Made by a program: the position numbers and the translations under genes
Assembly (NCBI RefSeq): GCF_000002235.5
Contig: NW_022145609.1
Location: forward strand, 38,056,130 to 38,120,129
Length of the DNA: 64,000 nt
Reading direction: 5' to 3'
Source: Strongylocentrotus purpuratus
Taxonomy: Eukaryota; Echinodermata; Echinoidea; Camarodonta; Strongylocentrotidae
In this document: piece by piece, positions 37,091-47,072 of the stretch
Numbering within the stretch: the first letter of the stretch is position 1
Layout of the letters: each line of letters opens with the position of its first letter
The notes under the pieces: generated by a model
Told to the model about the DNA's origin: nothing
The model's input: only the letters and a program-made list of their open reading frames with translations
The model's database searches: none

Positions 37091-37675
37091 TTACTGCTGC
37101 AAGGATTAACTTACGCCGAGTCTTGGCTACAAAAAAGAATCTGGAATATCGGCTGCGATGCACCATTGTATTGTTGTGTTCTGAATACAAATCTAAAATT
37201 ACTATGGCCTTGATTCGTCAATGATGAAAAATCTAATTGAAAATTCACAGCATCATTGTTATTCACAAAATGTCATGAGGACATAATTATCATAAAACGA
37301 AATAAACTTTCATTCTCAGACCACTTTCAACATTAGAGTTAGGACATCTTCCTGTCTATCAATCTCTCTCTCTCTCTCTCTTCCCACACACACGCACGTA
37401 CGCACTTTTTTTTTGTTTTGTTAACAATTTTGTTTTATTTCTCCAGATGTGTAATACAAACCATGACATACAATTGAATAAAATAAACGTGTTCAATATT
37501 GATGCTTTTAAATAAACATAATTAAACACAAACTTATTTGCAGTATAATATAACTTAGCAACAAAGTAAACGTATAAGTACCTAAACATAATATGTCAAT
37601 TGTAAATGTTATTTACTTATATATTACAAAAAAAACTTAAACAAATCTGGAGGTAATTTTACTGAAACAATCCTG

Positions 37676-37819
37676 CCCCCTCCCTGCCCCCTCCCTGCCC
37701 CCTCCCTGCCCCCTCCATCACACAAACATACTCACCCTCTATCACACAAACATACTCACCCACCCACACACATACTCACCCACCCACCCACCCACCCCCC
37801 CACACACACACACACAGTA
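37676..37819. repeat. minisatellites
   Basis: CCCCCTCCCTG repeated about four times, then CATCACACAAACATACTCACC-like units, then CCCA and CA repeats. Confidence 0.7.
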
Positions 37820-39017
37820 CTCACTCAGTGGATGTCTGCCAACATTCTCAACTCAAGAAAAATATACTAAATAAGTTATCCAGGCCGCAAAATCGAGTTA
37901 CGCTTTTTAACGCACACGCAATACATGTTTTTAGCACACACGCACCGATACCCACACCCCTACACACTCTCTGTTTTTATATCTCTATCAATCTCTCACA
38001 TCCGCTTTTGATAACAACCATCGCTACGTCTAACCATGTATGTATTTTATAAAGTAGGTCCATATGGTCTATTAACTCTCATGTCACAACTCATATTAAA
38101 AAAGATGCCGTCCTTATTTCAACTTCAACGCATGATAATGGATTAATATAAGCAAAATCTCTGCCATGTCTTCGCCTTTTCCTCCCACATCATAGTTGTT
38201 GCTGGGCAAATATTTATTAAACCTATTTAGCTGGTTTCATCGATCGGCGAAGGCTAGGGCGAGAGGAGACGTCTCGATTACCGTACGGGCTGCCCTGTAA
38301 GATCAATAATCATGATGTATTTGGAAATAAACCGGAGCGCCATTATAGAGATCGTGCAACCCCCCCCCCCCCCCCCCCCCCCAATTAATTTTGTTTTCGA
38401 TCTTTGCGGGCAAAATGCAAATTTTCTTGTTCTTTTTCTTGTTCTTTTTTTTATTGTTCTTCTCCTACTTTTCCTTCTTCTTTTTTTTCTTCTACTTTCT
38501 CTTATTTCTTTCTCCTCCTCCTCCTTTTTATCATCTTCATCTTTTCTGTTTCTTCTTCCTCTTTTTCTCTGTTCATCTTCTTCCTTTTATTGCCGGGGGC
38601 CGGGGGTGTATGAACGATTTTCTGTCCATGCCCCTACCTAAAAAAAACTGTGCGGCACTCTTCTGCTCTTAACGAGGTGGAGACCTAGGGATGGCGATGC
38701 AGGATGACCGATAGAGCTTGATCGCAAATACAAGTGTCATCTATGTACCAAGAATCATCAATCGATATTTGTACAGAGAATCGTTGAAAAGCTTGTTTCA
38801 TTATTGATTCGATTTCACTCTTACTTGCACTCATCCCGCTCAACTGCAAACGTCTCTAATAAAATCAGTGTTGTTTCACTTATTTCACGGTGTTAGCTTG
38901 AACTATAGTCGCCACTCATCTTTAATATAAACAGACCTCTAATTTCATCAAAACAAATAATTACGGCTCCTAGAGAATACCCCCCCCCCCCCCATGTTTG
39001 TATGTCTGTCTCATATC
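37820..39017. other. intergenic sequence
   Basis: No gene recognised. Poly-C at 38360-38382 is followed by a 200-bp pyrimidine-rich (TTC-rich) stretch to about 38590, which gives spurious Phe/Leu/Ser frames. Confidence 0.35.
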
Positions 39018-39178
39018 AGGGAATTTTAGATTTGCACGACGACAACGTGGACTGCTAGGTGTGACATCCTTTTAAGGCAATGTGACGTCTTTTTAAGGCT
39101 CTGGCAGTGCCCGGCAGGCCTTAAAAGGATGTCACAAGTAGCAGTCCACGTTCTTGTCGTGCAAATCTAAAAGTCCCT
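39018..39178. mobile_element. 161-bp foldback miniature element
   Basis: Two arms of about 60 bp (AGGGAATTTTAGATTTGC, CGTGGACTGCTAG/GTAGCAGTCCACG, TGACATCCTTTTAAGGC and complements) form an almost complete hairpin. No coding capacity. Confidence 0.65.
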
Positions 39179-40107
39179 ATTCTTTCTCTGTACATCTGTC
39201 TGCCTCATATTCTCTCTTCATCTATATGTCCATCTGTCTGCTTCATTCTCTCTGTGTGCCTGTCTGTGCATCTCTCTCTTTCCCTCTCTCTCTCTCCCCT
39301 TTACGTGGATTTATGTTTATACGTGTAGGTCCAAAACATTTTGTTCAACTAATAAAGCCAATACCCATGAGTTACAATGAACTTTGTTTAATGATTTGCA
39401 TCTTCAAAATATTTAACATTTGTGCGACTCATTTGTTTCTGTTATATATGTATTCCCAATATTCTACAAGAACAGTTACAATCATAAACAAAGCAATCGT
39501 TTCAAATATAACATTTCCCTTTTATATACAAATTATAAGACATCGAATTCAACATTAATTCAATATCACCATGTTACACTCTTACTAGATATCATCTTCA
39601 TAAACATTTTAGACATAGTATTAAATACATGTATTTGTATCATATATATTTCATATCTAATTATCTATCTTCATTTATCATCGTAAAATATATTCTGGAA
39701 TTTATATTGCTTGTCCCAATCATATTGTATTTAATGATGGTACAGAAAAGTATTCAGGTGAAAAAAATAATGATTATCTGCCAGTACGACAAATTACTTT
39801 GGAAAAAATCATTAATTGGGAAATTTTAATTCAAAGCAAATCTTGACAATATTCCAATTAATATTCTGATTAAAAAAAGATGTGAATATATCTGTGGTGT
39901 CACTTCATATCCAGCTTGTAAATTATGATTACAATTACTGGATGCTGCTGCTCATGAAGTGACCCTCTCCAACGGGTCAAGCTCGATATCCTTAAGGACC
40001 GCTACTCATAAGGACCATTATTCGCGCTATCCAACGCGACTAAATGAATAGCGATCCTTTATAAATAGCGGCCCTTATAAATAGCGAGCAAGCCCCTCTG
40101 GAACAAA
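39179..40107. other. intergenic sequence
   Basis: No gene recognised. Near 39990-40090 there is a cluster of related words (AAGGACCGCTA, AAGGACCATTATTCGCG, AATAGCGATCC, AAATAGCGGCCC). Confidence 0.3.
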
Positions 40108-40345
40108 CACAGTCACATTACACGTGTTCTCAAAACACTCCTTTGGTTACCCATGAGTGAAAGCATTGTTTTAAAAGCCATTTGTTTTTATTCCATTATG
40201 TCCATGAAACATGGCTCTGCTCCACAGTACAACATTATCTGATGATTCATTATGTAACTCCAGATTACTTGTTCTTCCCGGCTCGAGCTGAATACCAAAT
40301 GGCTGGAGAGAAACTTTGCTCATGCCGGGTTTTCGATTTTATGTG
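40108..40345 (+). mobile_element. CR1/L2-like LINE fragment, C-terminal coding part
   Basis: Translation gives HITRVLKTLLWLPMSESIVL, KAICFYSIMSMKHGSAPQYN, then after breaks LVLPG and GERNFAHA. This is the recognisable ..ITPVLK.LHWLPV..R..FK....YK...G.AP.YL..L.. and GERaFs.A pattern at the C-terminus of CR1/L2-clade reverse transcriptase ORFs. At least one stop (TGA after QYNII) and a frame change are present. The copy is short and old. Confidence 0.6.
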
Positions 40346-40644
40346 ATCTCATTTTTTTCACAATTTGAATTTGAAGTTGATTATGAGTGGATTTGGTGCC
40401 TTACAAGTCGTATGCATTATTGAATTCAAAGGCGTAGCACATGATCATAAGTGGGCTCGAAAAATGAGTCCCTATTTTACATATTTTCACAAACATTTTC
40501 CACAAAATATGATCCCTATTTGAAACAGGTACAAAAATAGGCTTGATATACAACCCTTCATAACACATTCACAAAAATTACCTTATCTTTTGCACAACTT
40601 TGTACGGTACATACGCATTCACATGGTTGCGAATATCAAGAAAA

Positions 40645-41042
40645 TAGAGTACCAAAACTGTGACGTCATAAAAATTTATTCTGAGAATTTCTCAATTTTG
40701 TCTTCATTTTCCGAAAGAACATCAAAAATAATGTCCAAATGTCAAAAACCAATTGAATATGTTAAATATTGGCTGAGATATGACCATCTGAATAAATATC
40801 TTTCCTATAGGAACTAAGTGCTATTTGCTCTAGCTCGTAATGGTTAGGAGGCAGAGCAAATAACACTGAGTTCTTATGGGACATCTATTTATTCAGATGG
40901 TCATATCTCAGCCAATACTTAACATATTCAATTGGTTTTCGACATTTGGACATTATTTTGTATGCTCTTTCGGAAAATGAAGAAAAAAAAAAGAGAAATT
41001 CTAAAAACAGATTTTTTATGACGTCACACTTCACCACTCTAT
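40645..41042. mobile_element. foldback element with about 170-bp arms
   Basis: Left arm to about 40835 and right arm from about 40860 are reverse complements with few mismatches (for example TGACGTCATAAAA, TTCATTTTCCGAAAGA, TAATGTCCAAATGTC, TGGCTGAGATATGACCATCT). The centre also pairs (ATTTGCTCT/AGAGCAAAT). The hairpin is nearly complete, with no coding capacity. Confidence 0.7.
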
Positions 41043-41259
41043 ATGACCCTGGTTTCAATAAATTTCTGTCTCTTTCAAAAAATATTTTTTTCAACAACAA
41101 CAACAAAAAGAGAACATTTTCCAATCCATTAATATTTAAATCTTTGCAAACATCCTCAAAATGTTTCACTTTTGGCACGAAATTTCTAACTATCATGCAT
41201 TCACCCAAGTCAATATGAATTGACAACACAAAGGATTATAAAGTACAGTCTAACCTGCT

Positions 41260-41440
41260 TTAGTGACCACCTGTATAGAAAGACCACCGGTCTTCAAAGA
41301 CCACATATTTTGTTTCCCTTGAAAATGGTTGCTTATTGAAACATGTACTAAAGGAACCTGTACATAAAAACCGCCTGCCCACAAAGACCACTTTTCTTGT
41401 CTCCCTTGTGTGGTCTTTATTCGGTATAATGAAGATGAGA
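41260..41440. repeat. interspersed repeat with GACCAC motifs
   Basis: GTGACCACCTGTATAGAAAG, AAAGACCACC, CAAAGACCACA, CAAAGACCACTT and GTGGTCTTTATTCGGTAT recur. Resembles a generic dispersed repeat, possibly a DNA-element fragment. Family not recognised. Confidence 0.35.
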
Positions 41441-41602
41441 CTAACGATAATCCTGTGCAAAGCTCTAATTGTCACATTTCAAAGAAACATACAACCCCTG
41501 TGATCTTTCTAGACAACAAACGAAGTGTGAACCTGCATCTCAACATAGAAATAAATGGAAATGCAAGTCATGGGATTTCTGGGCCCTGTCTTCCAAAGAG
41601 TT

Positions 41603-41790
41603 GCGATTGACTCAAATCAATCCCAACTTGAAATTACTTGCAACTTCCATCTCTTTAGTACACAGTTGAGATCAATTTGAAGTTGCATTTGGTTTGAATC
41701 AATCCCAACTTGAATTTACTTGCAACTCCTATCTCTTTAGTACACAGTTGAGATCAATTTGAAGTTGCGTTTGGTTTAAATCAATCACAA
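41603..41790 (+). repeat. 82-bp tandem duplication
   Basis: AATCAATCCCAACTTGAA begins at 41615 and again at 41697, and a third start is at 41779, an exact 82-bp period. The two full units differ at only a few positions. Confidence 0.7.
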
Positions 41791-42834
41791 TAGCTATAAG
41801 GATGAAATACACTGAACAAAACGATTTTAAATTGATCTTGTGCAGAGCTAACTAAAAAATACAGCCTGTGTGTTATTTCTGGAAAAAGAAAAAAATTATG
41901 GACCTGATATTCAAGAATAAAGTATACTTAATTTAACATTAAAAAGTTTTTTAAACATACATTTGAAGTTTTTTAAGTATGTAGACCTGTGTCTTCATTT
42001 TTGGCAAGGTATATTTTTTGTATAATAAATATAGTATAAAAGAACAAGACAACAGCCTCTTGTGGTGTTTGTCAAATAAAATTATATGTTAAGGGGCAAG
42101 GTGTATTTCAGTAAAACAAAAATATTAAAAATATATATATTACAAGTCTCCCTTCGAGTTGTACATGTATAAATTCATTAACATGATGAGTTTGATGAAC
42201 ATATGGTACAGAATGAACAATACTTGCATTGCATAAAATTCCAATGAAGGAAACTATGAGATGTAATGAGAAATCACAAAAATTGTAATTAGTGCACCAA
42301 AACCAAACTGTTTTGCATCACATACAAAATAACATAATCTCAGAAACACAAAACAATTTTCAAAACACCTTGTAAAATACCCTTACACTTAATATAACAA
42401 TAAATGTATACAAGTTTTGTGTAAAAATGGATAGATTTTGGTCACTGTGTTCAATCGTACACTTTATAATACTAGTACATCCTGATATGAACATTATATA
42501 TAAACACTGTTGTAAATTGATGAATAATTGAAATGTAGTTGAATGATGCTGGAGCTATGTATTCAAGGTAATACAAACGAAGAGTAATATAATTGTCTTC
42601 TTCAGTTTCTATCAACATGCACAGGTAAGAGCAACAATGATTGTTGCTAAAAAGATATTTGTGCAAGAATCCACCTATTCCTCTTTTTAAAAAAAATCCC
42701 CCTAAAATGCCATCTCTTAAAAAAAAAAAGTTCAGATTTTCCTTTAATTTCATCTGATAGTCGAGTAAACCCAAATTCTGCCCCAAGGCCTACTTCATTC
42801 TAGAACAACAACACTCTCAAGAAATTATACAATT
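41791..42834. other. sequence downstream of the receptor
   Basis: No gene recognised. It could belong to a very long 3' UTR of the minus-strand receptor, but no polyadenylation site can be assigned from sequence alone. The 104-residue minus frame at 42472-42786 has no recognisable features. Confidence 0.3.
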
Positions 42835-43032
42835 TTTAAAGCGTATCTGCCATAGTTTACAGGAGGGATTAGACTGTCCTGCAAGGTCACTGGACAGTTG
42901 GTTATCTCATCAACTCAGCTCTCAGTTAACATAAGAAAAAGAGGATCATGGGGGACCAATGGTCACCGATTAGGCATGGTTTGTTATATAGAGGGCGCAA
43001 GTAGCTACAAGTAGTGTAGTGGGCCTTTAAAG
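42835..43032. mobile_element. TTAA-type miniature element, family 2, copy 1
   Basis: Ends TTTAAAGCGTATCTGCC and AGTGGGCCTTTAAAG. A reversed copy with the same ends lies at 54426-54618. About 198 bp. TTTAAA at each end is consistent with a TTAA target. Confidence 0.65.
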
Positions 43033-44567
43033 CAACCTATTTGTTTTGTTTTTTGTCCCCCCCCCCCAAAGATTATGTAAACTGTGAGTGGGCACTGAAT
43101 CACTTACATTATAAAATTGAAAGTATTCTTCACTATGGAATGTAATTATAATCAGTTATTCATTTTACAACTTCCAAATAAATTGATATGCTAATAAATC
43201 TATATTTTATTGGTCATTTGAAAACTATAACGTTTTTAACCATACTCTCAAATTCAATAACAAAAACAGCTATGAAAGTAACTTCACGAAAGCTCCTTGT
43301 GTATTTTTACATAGTTTCAGTAACCTGAAATTGCTTTTGAAAATCTAACCAATAAATATATATATATGTATTTGTATATATAATGTCAATGATCATCTGA
43401 AGTATTCATCTCAAAGTAAAGAAATTGTTTATAAATATCTAAGAAAGGCAAGTGTTTCGTCAGTACTGAACATGAAAGAAAGAAGGAAGGCATACAAGGG
43501 TAGGATTAAGTTCATAACGATATATCATATCAATTAAAATATACAGAACACCAATATATTCCATAATAATACTAAACTGTACATACATGACATTTGATTT
43601 GAGCATGATAATGCATCGTGTAAAGATAATATCAAAATTAGAAGGAGAAAAGTACTACCACTATTACCACTGCCATTTTGACATTTTCATACATGTAACC
43701 CGATATGGCATTGAGTACTGTACATCATCAGCACAAATAACTTTCTGAAAAGTAACCTAAAAAGGATTGAAGTCAAGAGTAGTTTTGTTACCCTATTCAG
43801 AGAACCCCATCTAAAATCTCTGATTTTTAGACCATTTAATATAGATTTTACATCTTGGATAATAATTTAAATGCTTTCTAGGATTGATTTCTTGTTATCC
43901 TGTTATCTTGTTATCCCCCCCCCCCCAGAAAAGAGAACAAACAAATAAAACTTCCCTAATCTCATGAGTGTTAATGAGCAGGGGTCAAGGGGTACATGTC
44001 CCCCCCCCCCCCCCCCTGCTTTAAAGGGAGAACTTCACAACATTTGTCCCTCTCCCCCCTTTTTGGGGGGGGGGGGGATTTTTTACTCAACAATGCATTG
44101 ATATGTATGCCTACTTTAACACCCCATTTAAGTAGTCCTTACATGGAGAGGGAGCCAGCCCCCTACTAGAACATTCCACTCCCTAATTTGGTGTTCCCTA
44201 TATTTGAGAACCTGTTGACAGCCTTGATTAATCCATAAACAAAATAAAACAAGGAAATAATTTAAACATTAGTTTTTTTTTGCACCATGTCCTGTATTCT
44301 ACAATAACGGACATGTATGGACCAGTATATGTTTATGCAAATCCATAATGTCTTGGGACACACATATTGTAACACCTACGGATTATACATACTATACATG
44401 TAGCTATTACAGTAAATTACATAATGATCACAAGTTTCAGACAAATACACAAACATTTCCAACAATGTCAAACTTCTTAAAATAGATCGAGAACTAAACT
44501 GGGGAATCTTAAAAGGCATTGAACAAGAGATGGCGCTAGACCTGATCATGAGTATAAACTTGGAATA
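43033..44567. other. sequence downstream of the receptor
   Basis: No gene recognised. Poly-C/poly-G tracts at 43915-43928, 44000-44018 and 44068-44080 resemble decayed hAT-like elements (CAGGGGTCAAGGGG at 43979). Confidence 0.3.
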
Positions 44568-44939
44568 TACTTCTACTTCTACTTCTACGACGATACTCAG
44601 CAGGATCCATAAGTCAGGATGTAGTGCTGAGGAATAAACTATCTAGTTCTTGGTCTAGATGCTTGGTGGAAACGCTCCCTTGAAGACCTCCAGTGAAGTA
44701 GCGTCAAGGGTGATCTTTGAAAGTGCATTCCACGTAGTTACTGTCCGAGGGAAAAATGAGTTCTGGTAGAGCTGGGTGCGGGATGGGATAGCCAGCAACT
44801 TCTTTGAGTGATACTGTCGTGTGTTGCTGGCAATCATGGGTGCTGTGTAATGGTGTGCATTGATGGCTACTGTGTCGTTTTAGATCTTGTACATGAGGTG
44901 GAGGCTTGCAGCATTTCTTCTCCTCTCCAGGCTCTCCCA
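44568..44939 (-). mobile_element. LINE fragment in the receptor 3' region
   Basis: Minus-strand translation from 44939 reads WESLERRRNAASLHLMYKI, then an in-frame TAA (44880-44882), then NDTVAINAHHYTAP, SRTQLYQNSFFPRTVTTWNA and SLEVFKGAFPPSI, ending at 44655. W.sLe.RR..a.L..mYKi followed by R..LY..SFFPRT...WN.L.....S...FK is the extreme C-terminus of jockey/CR1-group LINE reverse transcriptase ORFs. The 3' tail ends in a GTAGAA repeat (44571-44591), the same tail as the copy at 51219-51739. It lies on the same strand as the receptor and just beyond its stop, so it is probably part of the receptor 3' UTR. Confidence 0.7.
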
Positions 44940-45147
44940 TTTCAGATGGGAGATTATATATATATATATTACAATTTCTCCTCAAACAAGTTCTTTGCCT
45001 CCATGGGTCATCACAGTCATCACCATCCTTGAGATATGTAACTGTTGTAGGCATCCTTGAGAACAGAATGTATCCATCAAAATTTATTTCTTGCTCAGTT
45101 CACTTCTTTGGTGACTTAGTAAAAGTGACTGCTGTATTTCGTCCCTA

Positions 45148-45228
45148 TTTTCACGAAGTGACGGTAGTGAATGAAAATCGCATACAATTTGAATGCAGAT
45201 TTTCCTCACTACCGTCACTTCGTGAAAA
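45148..45228 (-). repeat. perfect 23-bp hairpin just after the receptor stop codon
   Basis: Arms 45148-45170 and 45206-45228 are exact reverse complements (core CACGAAGTGACGGTAGTGA). Pairing extends inward imperfectly (GAAAATC..GATTTTC, GCAT..ATGC) and outward (CGTCCCTA/CAGGAACG, 6 of 8). It starts 15 nt past the stop codon at 45243-45245 in the transcribed direction. It could be a short foldback element or a structured 3' UTR element. Confidence 0.7.
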
Positions 45229-45242
45229 CAGGAACGATTTGT

Positions 45243-47072
45243 TCAATTGATGCGTACATATCCATTGTTATTCAGCTCTATTGGGAATGAAGGATCAGTC
45301 CTACAGGGGAAGTTTGTCATGTCCTTGCTGACATAGCCTCCATTATTAACACAAGGTAATGATCTATGTCTGTTAGGACCAACCTGCGAAGGTGCAGAGC
45401 CATCACAGACCTGAAGTCCTTCATTGCTGTTGCTCAGGGTAGGACTCTCTCGTACCCTTTCTAACTTGGTATTTGGGATTTCTTCCTGTGGCTGGTACCC
45501 TGATGAATTTACCTGCCTGTGATCATCACGCAAAGGTTCCTGTTCTCCATCAGTAGGTTCATTGTTCACATCAGCTGCAGGTAAGGACTGAGGCAACATG
45601 GTGTCCATGCCAGAAGGGCCACTATCTATCTGTGAAGCCTGTCTTTGAGCAGGAGTGTCTGCAGGGATGTAAGCACTTTGTACAGGAACAGGCATCTGAG
45701 TGATGGGCACATATGCACTGGCATTTCTTGAGAGAGTTGGCAGGACTGTGCCAACATGAGCAGGACTCTGCAAGGGTTGTTCAGAGGCTTGGCGGGTGTC
45801 CTCAAGAGGTAGAGACGTCTGGACTTGCGGGAGTTGCTCACACGTGACGTAACCAGAGTTGCCTTTTGGTCTGGTGCTGGGCGAGTTTGAGGTAGGTGGG
45901 CAGTCAACGTACCCATTGCTTTGAGGTGTTCTTGGGCTACTCTTGACTGGACTGGCGATGGGAGTATCAATGACCGCTGATGTTGGAAGACTGCTGTTGC
46001 TTAATGGAGTACTGGGCATATGGGAAAAGTATGTGTTATCCATGTATTCACCAGAAGGGTCAGGATTTCTTCTTGTGTTTGTGTGGATGATGACAGCATG
46101 TTCTGGGGAGGATTGTGAAGAAGAGGGGTTACTGTCAATACTCGCATCATCTTGTGGGCTAGAAGGCCTTCCCATAAATATGTCAGTGTTATCCACATAG
46201 CCAGAGTTCCAGGGGGGCTGCGAGCCGTTATGAGAATTTGGGACCCTAGGTGCTGCCTGGGGTACATAATGGTTTGGACTCTCTTCAATCGTGGCTAGGT
46301 TTACAGACTGTAATCTCAATGGTGGGGAACTTGGCATGGCCGCTGCAATCACGTACGGATCACAGTAGGGTCCAGAGGACCTATCTTGGCCAGCAGGGTC
46401 AGTACGATCGGAAAGAGAGGAGTAGTAGGCACAATTCGGAGTGGCTGGGGTTGAAGGCTGGCTTGACTCGTCATCCGCATCGTCAGCTCGAAGTAGGTGA
46501 TCGTCATATCCAACATTGGAGCATTGTTGACTCCCATCAGCTACATATCCTGAGTCATTCGATGGCTCAATAGACCTCACTGGAACCTGCCCGAACATTG
46601 AATAGTAAGGATTTGGATGAGACGTGTCCCGGAAGCAACTGAGCTGGTTGTAAGAGCTGCTTCCTCCCACCGACGTCCCCTCATCCGTGGAGGAATAGTG
46701 TCCTCCCGGAGGCGAAAACGAGTCCAAATCTGTTTCCACAGCATCCTGCGCCATCTGAAGATGAGGCCGGGAGGGGGTGAGTTCAGACAGCAGGGAATAC
46801 GGACTTGAGTCGATGCTACCGCCTAAGTTCCGCATCTCGCGCATCTTGAGAAGTGGAACTTTTTCCACCTTCCCCCTTTCCAAGGAAGATGTGTCTGTCT
46901 CCACCCCAGAGGTGCTGGTACTGGATGTTCTGTAACCTTTGTCTTCTGACTGAGAGTCTGCTGACTCTCTGGAAAGGCTGATGAGCAGTTGTCTCTGCTT
47001 CTCCTTCGTGACTGATGGGAGCTCATCAAACACCTCACGCTCGATATTGGTCGGCTTCACGTTGCCCACATT
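45243..47072 (-). CDS. receptor exon: cytoplasmic tail with STAT-type tyrosine motifs
   Basis: Last coding exon, 609 residues and stop TGA. It begins after acceptor CTATAG at phase 0 (NVGNVKPTNIEREVFDELP). It is Ser/Pro/Gln/Asn-rich, likely disordered, and holds about twenty tyrosines. Numbering from Val at 47069 as residue 1: HYVPQ at 268 (46257-46268) and GYQPQ at 525 (45486-45497) fit the YxxQ STAT3 docking motif and are close to those of vertebrate LIFR/gp130. Six Gly-Tyr-Val sites occur at 175, 291, 387, 407, 579 and 604, mostly preceded by Asn or Ser. EYMDN at 342 fits a YxN Grb2-type site. AYVPI (453) and AYIPA (467) form another pair. The protein ends NGYVRIN. No kinase domain is present, so associated JAKs would be required. 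Confidence 0.88.
   Translation of the reverse strand, partial: NVGNVKPTNIEREVFDELPSVTKEKQRQLLISLSRESADSQSEDKGYRTSSTSTSGVETDTSSLERGKVEKVPLLKMREMRNLGGSIDSSPYSLLSELTPSRPHLQMAQDAVETDLDSFSPPGGHYSSTDEGTSVGGSSSYNQLSCFRDTSHPNPYYSMFGQVPVRSIEPSNDSGYVADGSQQCSNVGYDDHLLRADDADDESSQPSTPATPNCAYYSSLSDRTDPAGQDRSSGPYCDPYVIAAAMPSSPPLRLQSVNLATIEESPNHYVPQAAPRVPNSHNGSQPPWNSGYVDNTDIFMGRPSSPQDDASIDSNPSSSQSSPEHAVIIHTNTRRNPDPSGEYMDNTYFSHMPSTPLSNSSLPTSAVIDTPIASPVKSSPRTPQSNGYVDCPPTSNSPSTRPKGNSGYVTCEQLPQVQTSLPLEDTRQASEQPLQSPAHVGTVLPTLSRNASAYVPITQMPVPVQSAYIPADTPAQRQASQIDSGPSGMDTMLPQSLPAADVNNEPTDGEQEPLRDDHRQVNSSGYQPQEEIPNTKLERVRESPTLSNSNEGLQVCDGSAPSQVGPNRHRSLPCVNNGGYVSKDMTNFPCRTDPSFPIELNNNGYVRIN

Noticed and set aside
42472-42786. 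104-residue minus-strand frame downstream of the receptor
   Set aside because: No recognisable motif, and AT-rich composition like the surrounding non-coding DNA.
45626-46808. Several overlapping frames on both strands inside the receptor tail exon
   Set aside because: Shadows of the long receptor frame, which alone has splice and motif support.
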